This document shows, piece after piece, positions 1 to 6,847 of a stretch of DNA of 9,906 nucleotides. A program made the position numbers and the translations under genes. This DNA is from J054 sp051008735 (GTDB lineage: Bacteria > Pseudomonadota > Gammaproteobacteria > Steroidobacterales > GCA-2729495): assembly GCA_051008735.1 (NCBI GenBank), contig JBPCXH010000003.1, forward strand, positions 1 through 9,906, read 5' to 3'. The notes beneath the pieces were generated by a model. It saw only the letters and a list, made by a program, of their open reading frames with translations, was not told the origin of the DNA and did not search any database. Each line of letters starts with the position of its first letter. The stretch's first letter is position 1.

Positions 1-684
1 ATTTATACGCCGCCCAGTTTCCAGGGCACGGTGATGTTCCCGCAGATGGGCGGCGGCGCAAACTGGAGTGGCGGCGCCATCGATACAAAGCGCGGCTGGC
101 TGATTACCAACGTCGCCAGGTTCCCCTACTTTCTGCAATTGCATCGTGCGGAAGACATGGACCAGAAAGAAATCAATGCGCCTGGCTCCGGCCGACCCGA
201 TGGCCCGCCCGGAAAGATCAAGGGCACGGACTATGCCTACTCCCAAGGACCGCTGCTGTCCCCCCTTGGCGCGCCGTGCACAGCACCTCCGTGGCACACC
301 CTGCTCGCCCTGGATCTGAATACGGGCAAGATCGAATGGGAAGTGCCCCTGGGCAGTATCGAGAAATTTGCGCCGGTACCGATGCCCCTGAACCTGGGCA
401 CGCCGGGCGCGGGCGGCGCTATCGTCACGGCGGGCGGCCTGGTTTTCGTCGCTGGCGCACCCGATGAAAAATTCCGTGCCGTGGATATTCGTAACGGCAA
501 AACCCTGTGGACCACCAAGCTACCCACGGCCGCCATGGCCACGCCAATGACCTATAAAGTGGACGGACTACAACACGTTGTGGTCGCCGCCGGCGGTCAT
601 CAATTCCTGTATCCCGATAAACCGGGCGACTGGATCATGGCTTTTCGATTGCCGGCGGATGAAGCAGCCGTAGCCGGCAACTGA
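1..684 (+). CDS. PQQ-dependent (quinoprotein) glucose dehydrogenase-like protein, C-terminal part
   Basis: The frame is open from base 1, so the start lies before the window; 227 codons and a TGA stop are visible. The fragment reads as the last blades of a PQQ beta-propeller. GGGANWSGGAIDT (residues 18-30 of the fragment) matches the propeller segment containing an Asn-Trp pair. LGAPCTAPPWHTLLALDLNTGKIEW (split here as LGAPCTAPPW at about 90-99, then LDLNTGKIEW) is typical of the glucose dehydrogenase branch. Two later blade repeats carry VDIRNGKTLW-type and VVAAGGHQ motifs. Such enzymes oxidise sugars or alcohols in the periplasm and pass electrons to ubiquinone or a cytochrome. The protein ends about 14 residues after the last blade strand, so there is no C-terminal cytochrome c domain. 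Whether it is membrane-anchored or soluble cannot be told because the N-terminus is missing. The substrate is inferred only from family resemblance. It converges with the next gene. Confidence 0.88.
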   Translation: MYTPPSFQGTVMFPQMGGGANWSGGAIDTKRGWLITNVARFPYFLQLHRAEDMDQKEINAPGSGRPDGPPGKIKGTDYAYSQGPLLSPLGAPCTAPPWHTLLALDLNTGKIEWEVPLGSIEKFAPVPMPLNLGTPGAGGAIVTAGGLVFVAGAPDEKFRAVDIRNGKTLWTTKLPTAAMATPMTYKVDGLQHVVVAAGGHQFLYPDKPGDWIMAFRLPADEAAVAGN

Positions 685-783
685 TCAATCGGACACAAGA
701 TCCTTCGAAAGCAGACCACCGAACTTGTCGCACAGGGTCCATTAACGTCACTGGAACCCAGGTCAATCAACTCCCGGCGTGGA
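685..783. other. Convergent intergenic gap
   Basis: This 99-base gap lies between two converging stop codons. An imperfect hairpin can be drawn from GGGTCCA (735-741) and TGGAACCC (752-759), with one bulged base and a 10-base loop, and a second from CCGGC (774-778) and GCCGG (788-792). Neither is followed by a run of T on either strand, so neither is a standard intrinsic terminator. One of them may still protect or end the two converging transcripts. I see no gene here. Confidence 0.4.
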
Positions 784-2187
784 TTAAGCCGGCCAGCTGG
801 CGTGGTGATCGTCAATCACATAGGCATGCGAATGCCGAACGGCCCCGTGGGAGTGAGTATGACTGTGCGGTTCATCCGGGTTTAGCCCGGCGTGCTCGCC
901 GGCGTGATCATGATGCTCATCATGACTGTGGGTGTGACTGTGCTCAACGGGCTGATGCTCATGCACCAGCACCATCGCATCGTCCCGAGGCCAAAGGCGG
1001 GCAGCTAATACCGTGAACACAGCAATGCCGCCAGCCAGCCAGATAGCCGTCACCTCAACCCCCAGGCGCGTGCCCAGCTGACCGGCAATGGGATAAAAAA
1101 GCAGCCAGCAGGCGTGGGAGACAGCGAACTGGGCCGAGAAAAATGCCGACCGATCCGAGGCCGAAGAAGACCGGTTGACCACCCGACCCGCGGGTGTCTG
1201 CACCAATGACCAACCCAGTCCGATCAGGAACCAGACACCCAGCATTTGAGGAAACTGCGGACCGCTGCTGATCAGTAACACACCCACGGCCATCACCGCC
1301 CCGCCCAATAGCATGACAGGACGATCAGCCACCTTGTCCAGGAGCTTTGGCAGAGTCAGGGCCGCGAGCATGGAACCACCGCCCGCGGCCGCCAGGGCCG
1401 CTGCCACGTCAGTGGACGTCAGGCCCAGATTTTCCTTTACGTAGATCACCGTATTCACAATAACCATGGCACTGGCCGCGGACACGCCAAGATAGAGCGC
1501 GCAAAGGGCACGCAAACGGGGTGTCTTGAAATAAGCCACGGTGCCAAAGCTGATTTCGGCCCAAAGATTACCCAGCCTGGACACTTGCTGACTGGCCGGA
1601 ACCACCGTAATGACAATCAGCACCGCCGAGACAATAAAAGCCACGGAGTTAGCAATAAAAAGACCCGTATACGTCATAAATAGCAATGCCAGTGCTGCCA
1701 AGGTCGGGCTTAATAGATTTTCCAGGTCGTAGGCCAGGCGCGACATGGACAGGGCCCGGGTGTAGGTGCGCTCCTCCGGCAAAATATCGGGAATGGTGGC
1801 CGCGAAAACCGGTTTGAAGCCCGCTGAAAACAGGTTAAGCACAAATATCAGCACGTAGATCTGCCAGACCTGCGTCACAAAAGGCATGGCCAGTACAATG
1901 CCGGCGCGCACGATATCCATGCCAATCAGGAAGGGCTTGCGCGAGAAGCGATGGGCCAGCCCGCCGACAATGGGCGCGAAGACAACGTAGGCGATCATCT
2001 TGAACGCCAGCGCGGTGCCTAACACGGCTGCCGCGTTGCCACCTGCCAGGTCATAGGCCAGAAGAGTCAGGGCAACTGTGGACAGACCGGTGCCGACCAG
2101 GGCGATCACCTGGGCACTGAATAATTTACGAAACTCCGAGTTACCCAGAGGATTCAGCGGCTCGCCGGAATCAACAGTAGTGGTCAT
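784..2187 (-). CDS. MFS transporter with histidine-rich C-terminal tail (possible metal exporter)
   Basis: This is a major facilitator protein of 467 residues from the ATG at 2187. A TTG 11 codons upstream (2220) would give 478 residues, but a -10-like TATACT lies at 2226-2221, which would put the transcript start at about that TTG; I therefore prefer the ATG. About 12 hydrophobic segments fill residues 15-400. The loop after the second segment carries GGLAHRFSRKP, an MFS motif A variant. The last 60 residues (about 408-467) contain 18 histidines, arranged as two HSHTHSH clusters separated by an acidic spacer, and end in DDHHASWPA. Known His-tailed MFS exporters, NreB of Achromobacter and NrsD of Synechocystis, confer nickel resistance. 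A divalent metal role (Ni, Co or Zn) is therefore a reasonable inference but is not proven by sequence. No metal regulator is adjacent. It is the last gene of the minus-strand block, 81 bases after the protease. Confidence 0.88.
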   Translation of the reverse strand: MTTTVDSGEPLNPLGNSEFRKLFSAQVIALVGTGLSTVALTLLAYDLAGGNAAAVLGTALAFKMIAYVVFAPIVGGLAHRFSRKPFLIGMDIVRAGIVLAMPFVTQVWQIYVLIFVLNLFSAGFKPVFAATIPDILPEERTYTRALSMSRLAYDLENLLSPTLAALALLFMTYTGLFIANSVAFIVSAVLIVITVVPASQQVSRLGNLWAEISFGTVAYFKTPRLRALCALYLGVSAASAMVIVNTVIYVKENLGLTSTDVAAALAAAGGGSMLAALTLPKLLDKVADRPVMLLGGAVMAVGVLLISSGPQFPQMLGVWFLIGLGWSLVQTPAGRVVNRSSSASDRSAFFSAQFAVSHACWLLFYPIAGQLGTRLGVEVTAIWLAGGIAVFTVLAARLWPRDDAMVLVHEHQPVEHSHTHSHDEHHDHAGEHAGLNPDEPHSHTHSHGAVRHSHAYVIDDHHASWPA

Positions 2188-2220
2188 CTTCGCCTGAGGC
2201 ACCGTGGCATTGATGCACAA

Positions 2221-2226
2221 AGTATA
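2221..2226 (-). promoter_or_regulatory. Possible -10 element upstream of the His-tailed MFS gene
   Basis: TATACT on the minus strand matches five of six bases of the sigma-70 -10 consensus and lies 33 bases before the preferred ATG, in the gap after the protease gene. At a 17-base spacing upstream the sequence is CTCCGT, which is not a -35 box, so this is a weak candidate. If real, it would let the transporter be expressed separately from the dehydratase and protease. Confidence 0.25.
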
Positions 2227-2268
2227 GCCCTATGACAGCGCCGACGGAGAGCACAGGAACACTTTATC

Positions 2269-3003
2269 TCAGGGCAATTCAGCCATCTTCGTACTGATAA
2301 ATTCCCTGACAACATCCACATTGGTGTAAGCAGAGAAGCCGCCGCCGGTTGCGCAGAGATTCCCATCCGTCACACTGGCAACACCCAGCAGAACGGGCTG
2401 CCCATTGAGGCCAGCCACGATCAATGGCCCACCACTGTCGCCACCGCAGGGACCGCCGCGATCGCGATAGATTAATTGGGTACCCGAGGTCCGAAGTTCG
2501 CGCAGCTGGATTAAAGCCAGGACCAGTCGATCCGAATAACCAGAATCGGGGCGCTTACCCCAGCCCATCACAGCCGCCCGTTCACCTTCCTGCAGCAGCA
2601 AGTATTCCGAGCGCGTGATCAAGGGCAAAGGTTCAATTTCAAGGCGCTCGGCCAGACGCAAAATACCCACGTCGAATTGATGCACATCGCGACTGTAGCC
2701 GGGATGAAGATAGGCCTCCGCAACCTGGATGCGGCGCGCTCTGCGCCGCGAGGTATTGCCCGCCAGCACACGCTTGTTAGCTGAGGTGCAATGAGCAGCG
2801 GTCAATACATAGCGTGGCGCGATAAGCACACCCGAACACACGCCCCCTGTGATGGGGTTTTCCACGGCGACCGCCCACGGAAACTCATCCAGAAAGCGCG
2901 GCTGATTGACAGCTTTGCCATGGACGATCGCCAACGTCGGTGCAGACACCAACAAAATCGCGAGTAATGACCAGCGAATCTGACAAGACAGACTCAAAAT
3001 CAA
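2269..3003 (-). CDS. Secreted trypsin-fold serine protease (peptidase family S1)
   Basis: This 244-residue protein is an S1 endopeptidase exported to the periplasm or outside. Residues 1-25 form a Sec signal peptide, with an Arg at 10, a hydrophobic core at 11-21 and a c-region ending TLA. The catalytic triad is clear: His71 in LTAAHC, Asp111 in FDVGIL and Ser190 in GGDSGGP. Asp189, equivalent to chymotrypsin Asp194, is present to pair with a free N-terminus. Four cysteines outside the signal peptide (56, 72, 186, 217) fit the conserved 42-58 and 191-220 disulfides. The S1 pocket position equivalent to trypsin Asp189 is Gly184, so specificity for Lys/Arg is unlikely. Cleavage after TLA would leave IVHG at the mature N-terminus without a propeptide. 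The start is TTG (3003-3001), overlapping the preceding stop as TTGA, with GGAAG 10 bases upstream; this suggests translational coupling to the dehydratase. The natural substrate is unknown. Confidence 0.9.
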   Translation of the reverse strand: MILSLSCQIRWSLLAILLVSAPTLAIVHGKAVNQPRFLDEFPWAVAVENPITGGVCSGVLIAPRYVLTAAHCTSANKRVLAGNTSRRRARRIQVAEAYLHPGYSRDVHQFDVGILRLAERLEIEPLPLITRSEYLLLQEGERAAVMGWGKRPDSGYSDRLVLALIQLRELRTSGTQLIYRDRGGPCGGDSGGPLIVAGLNGQPVLLGVASVTDGNLCATGGGFSAYTNVDVVREFISTKMAELP

Positions 3004-4553
3004 CTGTCCGTGGCTTCCGGCTCGAGTACTCGCCCCATGTAGTCGGCCAAATCCCCGGCAATCTCATCCGCCGCGTCCGGCACGATTCCCGCCAGCGTTT
3101 TCGCCAATGACTTTTTGAACTGTAACTGCGCCTGCCGCGCAATCTGAATGCGCTGGGCCTGCGGCGATCCGGCGCCGTGCATAGACTCGGTTAAATAGCC
3201 CACCGCATTGCGGCCCAGGGTCATGTTTTCTATCAGCCGCAGAATCCGCATGCGATCTTGCGTGGCAATCTCCGGGCGGCCCTTTAGGTACTTCTCAATC
3301 ACCGGACCGATGTCCGGGTGCTCCAGTTCTTTCTGCGACGGCAGCGTCACCATCAACCCGCCGGCGAGATCCTGGGCCAGGCGGCCGATTTCATACGGCA
3401 TCTTCGTTACGTGATGTTTACAGACATTAGCGATCATGTCGTCATTCAGAAACACGCCTGACTTCATTTCGGAGGCCTGGTAACTGGACGCAATGCCTGT
3501 GGAGTAAATGGTTTCGTTCAGGTGGGTCATCTCCGTGAGCTTGTCACGAATGTGTGAGGCTTTTTCCACGCCGTTGTAATCGGCCGCGGTAGCAGCCGCT
3601 CCGATCAGCACATCACCCACGCCTGACTTACAGACGTAGCTGCGACGGTGATAACAGGTAAAACGCTCAACCAGCATGGCGGCAAAGTCATATTCGCCGT
3701 CCATGAAAATCAGTTCATTGGGAATAAAGACGTCCTCAAAGACAATCATGGCTTCTTGGCCGGCGAAATTCGCGTTACCGGCATCCAGGTCACCGTCCAT
3801 GCTGCGTGTGTCGCAGGACTGCCTGCCGTATATATAAGTGATGCCCTCGGCATCAACGGGCAGAGCTCCGACGATGGCGAATTCCTTGTCGGCTTCGCCC
3901 AGCCGCAGAGTCGGCATCACAATGAGCCAGTGGGAATTAATACAGCCGGTCTGGTGCGCCTTGGCCCCACTGATGTAGACACCATCCTCCGTGCGGCGGG
4001 TAACGCGAACAAACAGATCAGGATCAGCCTGGGCATGCGGCGCTTTGCTGCGGTCGCCTTTTACATCGGTCATGGCCCCGCCGATCACATAACCCTGACC
4101 CTGCATAGTCCGGACAAAATCCAGGAAGCGCTGATGATAAGTCGTCGAATGAGCCTCATCGATTTCATAGGTCACCGAATGCAGAGAGTTCAAAGCATCC
4201 ATGCCCACACAGCGTTGAAAACAGGTACCCGTCAGCTGGCCCATGCGCCGCTGCATCTTGTTCTGATTCACCAGGTCAGTGGGGCTGGTCGCGATATGCA
4301 AAAAACGGTTAATACGAGTGCCCGTGTAGGGTGAAAGCGCCGTTCCGAGCTCAGGGTTGCGGACCGCCAGGTCATAAGTCTCAGCCACAGCATTCACCGA
4401 GGGCCGAATCACCGGATGATCCACGGGTTCATCCACCAGCTCACCAAACAAATAAACCTTCAGTTTGCGACCACGCAGACTGTCCATGTATTCGGCGCCG
4501 GTGCGAATGCTTGTCGCCGCAGTACCGCCGGCTTCCTTCGCCGTAGTGGCCAT
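3000..4553 (-). CDS. 4-hydroxybutyryl-CoA dehydratase / vinylacetyl-CoA isomerase family protein (AbfD-like; HpaB-fold)
   Basis: This 517-residue protein belongs to the FAD and [4Fe-4S] radical dehydratase family that converts 4-hydroxybutyryl-CoA to crotonyl-CoA and isomerises vinylacetyl-CoA. Automatic annotation may call it 4-hydroxyphenylacetate 3-hydroxylase because of the shared fold. Residues matching the Clostridium aminobutyricum enzyme, as I recall it, are Cys111 and Cys115 with Gln113 (CFQRC), Thr202 (AHQTG), Glu267 (GQEA), His302, Tyr306, Cys308 and Lys309 (YHRRSYVCKSG), and Glu456 (TESMHGAGSPQAQR). All cluster ligands are therefore present, whereas flavin-only HpaB hydroxylases lack them. 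One oddity is that His302 and Cys308 are six apart, whereas the clostridial ligands (292 and 299) are seven apart. There is a C-terminal extension of about 25 residues. I start at the ATG at 4553 because AGGAAG lies five bases before it; the ATG 11 codons upstream has no ribosome site. The likely role is 4-hydroxybutyrate or related acyl-CoA breakdown, but no pathway partner is in the window. Confidence 0.87.
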   Translation of the reverse strand: MATTAKEAGGTAATSIRTGAEYMDSLRGRKLKVYLFGELVDEPVDHPVIRPSVNAVAETYDLAVRNPELGTALSPYTGTRINRFLHIATSPTDLVNQNKMQRRMGQLTGTCFQRCVGMDALNSLHSVTYEIDEAHSTTYHQRFLDFVRTMQGQGYVIGGAMTDVKGDRSKAPHAQADPDLFVRVTRRTEDGVYISGAKAHQTGCINSHWLIVMPTLRLGEADKEFAIVGALPVDAEGITYIYGRQSCDTRSMDGDLDAGNANFAGQEAMIVFEDVFIPNELIFMDGEYDFAAMLVERFTCYHRRSYVCKSGVGDVLIGAAATAADYNGVEKASHIRDKLTEMTHLNETIYSTGIASSYQASEMKSGVFLNDDMIANVCKHHVTKMPYEIGRLAQDLAGGLMVTLPSQKELEHPDIGPVIEKYLKGRPEIATQDRMRILRLIENMTLGRNAVGYLTESMHGAGSPQAQRIQIARQAQLQFKKSLAKTLAGIVPDAADEIAGDLADYMGRVLEPEATDS

Positions 4554-4558
4554 AGCAA

Positions 4559-4564
4559 CTTCCT
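4559..4564 (-). promoter_or_regulatory. Ribosome binding site of the AbfD-like gene
   Basis: AGGAAG on the minus strand sits five bases before the ATG at 4553. It decides the start codon, since the in-frame ATG at 4586 has only GGTGTAAA before it. Confidence 0.6.
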
Positions 4565-4584
4565 GGATGATTGGAACAGGACCC

Positions 4585-4590
4585 ATTTTA
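4585..4590 (-). promoter_or_regulatory. Possible -10 element for the minus-strand block
   Basis: TAAAAT on the minus strand matches five of six -10 consensus bases and lies 31 bases before the preferred start at 4553, inside the divergent gap. No -35 box is recognisable at 16-18 bases (AGCGGG at 17). If used, the transcript would begin after the alternative ATG at 4586, which agrees with the start chosen. Confidence 0.25.
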
Positions 4591-4664
4591 CACCCGCGGC
4601 GGCGCCTCCCGCTGCGACGACATTCAACCGGCCTCGGGGGTCAGCGTGCTAGGCTGGACGCCGC

Positions 4665-5900
4665 ATGACCACTCCCCCACCGCGCCTGGCCATCCCAATC
4701 CTGTTTGCGGTGGTCTTCATCGACCTGGTTGGCTTCGGCATCCTGATGCCGCTGATCCCGTTCTACGTAGAACGCCTGGGTGCCGGACCGGAACTGATCA
4801 CACTGATCCTGGCTGTGCACCCTCTGTGCCAGTCCCTTGCCACCCCCCTGTGGGGCGCCATGAGCGATCGCTTCGGCCGTCGACCAATCCTTCTCATCAG
4901 CATGGCCGGTCATGTGGGGGCCTATTTGCTACTGGGTATTGCCGACACTCTATGGATGCTGGTGCTCGCACGTCTGCTGAGCGGCCTCACCTCCGCCAAC
5001 ATCGCCACGGCCTTCGCCTGTGTTTCTGACGTCAGCAAGCCGGAAGAACGAGCCAGCGCCATGGGTAAGATCTCGGCTGCCTTCAGTCTTGGCTTCGCAG
5101 CAGGGCCTGCCATCGGCGGCTTCCTGGCGGGTACCGACATGGCAACAGCAGACTTCGCACGCCCGGCTTATGCGGCCGCGGGCTTTGCCTTTCTCGCCTT
5201 CCTCGCTGTGCTGTTTTTTCTACCCGAGACACGGCCGGTCATGCCAGCCGACGATCCCAATCAGTCGAACCAACCCAAGCTGTCAGCCAATATCGGACAG
5301 GTGGCGCGCCGTCCTATCATCACCCTGATGCTGGGGCTGTGCCTCATCGTGGTCACCTGCGTGGCTGCCCGGGAAACCATCTTTCCGCTGTGGGCCCACT
5401 ACAAAGTCGGCCTGAACCCGCGGGAACTCGGATTACTCATTACTTACAGCGCCGCTGTCATCGCGGCGGTCCAGCTGTTCGGGATCGGCCGCCTGGCCCG
5501 CCGTTTCGGCGAACTCAGCCTGATTCAGACATCCCTGGTGTGCTTTTTTATCGGCTGGATCATGCTGGTGGCCGCACCAAATTTCACTGTCCTGATCGTT
5601 GCCATGACCATCGGGGCCATCGGCACGGCCCTGTTTCAGACCTGCCTGCAGACGATGATTTCTCACCGCGCCGGCACCTACGAGCGCGGCCTGGTGCTGG
5701 GCGTGTACCAGTCCACCGGATCCCTGTCCCGATTCATAGGCCAGGCAGGTTCAGGCAGCCTCTACGGCCAGCTGGGCATCAACTCGCCCTTCTGGCTTGG
5801 CGCCATCTTTATGCTGCCCGCGCTCTTTATCACCACCCGGATTCGCCGTGGCCTCAAGGCGGCACGCGCTGCCGCTACGGTGGCGAATGAGCCGGGCTAG
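4665..5900 (+). CDS. MFS drug:H+ antiporter-type transporter (DHA1, TetA-like)
   Basis: This 411-residue inner-membrane protein has about 12 hydrophobic segments, the usual DHA1 length. The first segment reads FAVVFIDLVGFGI (14-26), characteristic of tetracycline-type exporters and their relatives. Motif A is GAMSDRFGRRP (64-74), and motif B is around LARLLSG (101-107). Motif C, the antiporter signature, is GFAAGPAIGG (143-152). The first half ends with FFLPETR (184-190). Such proteins expel small amphipathic compounds in exchange for protons, but the substrate cannot be read from the sequence and resistance to tetracycline should not be assumed. The ATG start has only a weak GGA seven to nine bases upstream. 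The gene is divergent from the dehydratase. oppB begins 17 bases after its stop, with no terminator visible between, so it is probably the first gene of, or cotranscribed with, the opp block. Confidence 0.9.
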   Translation: MTTPPPRLAIPILFAVVFIDLVGFGILMPLIPFYVERLGAGPELITLILAVHPLCQSLATPLWGAMSDRFGRRPILLISMAGHVGAYLLLGIADTLWMLVLARLLSGLTSANIATAFACVSDVSKPEERASAMGKISAAFSLGFAAGPAIGGFLAGTDMATADFARPAYAAAGFAFLAFLAVLFFLPETRPVMPADDPNQSNQPKLSANIGQVARRPIITLMLGLCLIVVTCVAARETIFPLWAHYKVGLNPRELGLLITYSAAVIAAVQLFGIGRLARRFGELSLIQTSLVCFFIGWIMLVAAPNFTVLIVAMTIGAIGTALFQTCLQTMISHRAGTYERGLVLGVYQSTGSLSRFIGQAGSGSLYGQLGINSPFWLGAIFMLPALFITTRIRRGLKAARAAATVANEPG

Positions 5901-5917
5901 CGGCTAAAGTCTGGATC

Positions 5918-6847
5918 ATGTCCGCCTTCATCCTGCGCCGCGTCCTGATTGCGATCCCGACTCTGCTGTTGATCGCAACGGCTTCTTTTTTCCTTATGCA
6001 TTCAGCGCCCGGCGGACCTTTTGACGCCGAAGCCGATCTGGAGCCTGAAGTTCTGGAAAATATTCGGGCCGCCTATAACCTCGATAAACCCGTCATCGAA
6101 CAGTTCCGCATTTACGTCAGCAACGCCCTGCGCGGCGATCTGGGACCGTCACTGGTCTATAAAGATTTCAGCGTGACAGAACTTGTCGCGATTGGTTTGC
6201 CCGTGAGCATAAAACTCGGTGCAACGGCCATGCTGGTGGCTCTGCTTGTGGGTGGCTTCACCGGCATCATCGCGGCCTTACGGCAGAATCACTTTCTTGA
6301 CCACGCGGTGATGGCCATGGCGATGACCGGTATCGCCATTCCCAGTTTTGTGGTCGCACCCATTCTCGCCCTGTTCTTTGGCCTGTACCTGAATCTGCTG
6401 CCCGTCGCCGGCTGGAACGACGGTGCCTGGCAAAACATGATTCTGCCTGTCGTAGCCCTGTCTCTGCCCCAGATCGCCATCATTGCCCGACTGGTGCGCG
6501 GGGGCATGCTCGAAGTCATGCGCTCTAACTTTGTGCGCACGGCACGGGCCAAAGGCTTGCCTGAAAGCCAGGTGGTGATCCATCACGTCCTGCAGTCAGC
6601 CCTGATTCCCCTGGTCGGCTATCTCGGCCCTGCGCTGGCGGGGATCATGACCGGCTCACTGGTGATTGAACTCATTTTTAACCTGCCGGGTGTCGGCCGC
6701 TATTTTATCCAGGGTGCCCTGAATCGTGACTACCCCCTGGTGATGGGCGTGGTGATCATTTATGCCGCATTAATTATTGTGCTTAATCTGCTTTCCGACC
6801 TGGCCTATGCAGCGCTTGATCCGCGCGTGCGGCGAGCGGTTCGATGA
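5918..6847 (+). CDS. oppB: Oligopeptide ABC importer, permease subunit OppB
   Basis: This 309-residue inner-membrane permease closely resembles E. coli OppB along its length. The N-terminus FILRRVLIAIPTLL forms the first membrane segment and is followed by the periplasmic APGGPF stretch (30-35). About five more segments follow. The cytoplasmic EAA loop, which docks on the ATPase, is at about 206-227 (VRTARAKGLP). The conserved LPGVGRYF and ALNRDYPLV motifs precede the last segments, and the end is DPRVRR. It pairs with OppC to form the translocation channel. The family includes peptide, nickel and murein-peptide importers, but the similarity is highest to OppB. Its stop overlaps the oppC start as ATGA, so the two are translationally coupled. 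Confidence 0.93.
   Translation: MSAFILRRVLIAIPTLLLIATASFFLMHSAPGGPFDAEADLEPEVLENIRAAYNLDKPVIEQFRIYVSNALRGDLGPSLVYKDFSVTELVAIGLPVSIKLGATAMLVALLVGGFTGIIAALRQNHFLDHAVMAMAMTGIAIPSFVVAPILALFFGLYLNLLPVAGWNDGAWQNMILPVVALSLPQIAIIARLVRGGMLEVMRSNFVRTARAKGLPESQVVIHHVLQSALIPLVGYLGPALAGIMTGSLVIELIFNLPGVGRYFIQGALNRDYPLVMGVVIIYAALIIVLNLLSDLAYAALDPRVRRAVR

Larger units (their letters stand above)
4554..4664. other. Divergent intergenic region
   Basis: This 111-base gap separates the minus-strand dehydratase from the plus-strand MFS gene and must hold, or lie near, promoters for both blocks unless they are farther inside. Apart from the TAAAAT candidate on the minus strand I see no well-formed promoter, operator palindrome or riboswitch. 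On the plus strand, TTCAAC (4623-4628) and TAGGCT (4650-4655) are 21 bases apart, too far for a standard sigma-70 promoter. Confidence 0.4.

Noticed and set aside
774..792. CCGGC/GCCGG hairpin at the end of the His-tailed MFS gene as a terminator
   Set aside because: The stem is only five pairs with a 9-base loop, and no T run follows on either strand.
787..966. The histidine-tail DNA as a tandem repeat or CRISPR-like array
   Set aside because: The repeats are short, irregular and in frame; they are explained by repeated His-Ser/His-Thr codons.
3627..3650. A frameshift as the reason for the shorter ligand spacing in the dehydratase
   Set aside because: Conserved sequence continues in the same frame on both sides, so only a whole-codon difference fits.
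3648..4334. A 228-codon open frame on the plus strand opposite the dehydratase gene
   Set aside because: It lies wholly antisense to a gene with clear catalytic motifs, shows no recognisable domain and has no ribosome site. It is a by-product of G+C-rich codon use.
3000..4553. Annotation as 4-hydroxyphenylacetate 3-hydroxylase (HpaB)
   Set aside because: The iron-sulfur ligands and the AHQTG, GQEA and TESMHGAGSPQAQR motifs match the dehydratase branch; simple HpaB hydroxylases do not carry the cluster cysteines.
5339..5890. A 183-codon plus-strand frame inside the DHA1 MFS gene
   Set aside because: It is rich in Arg, Pro and His with no domain, and it overlaps a well-supported membrane protein in another frame.
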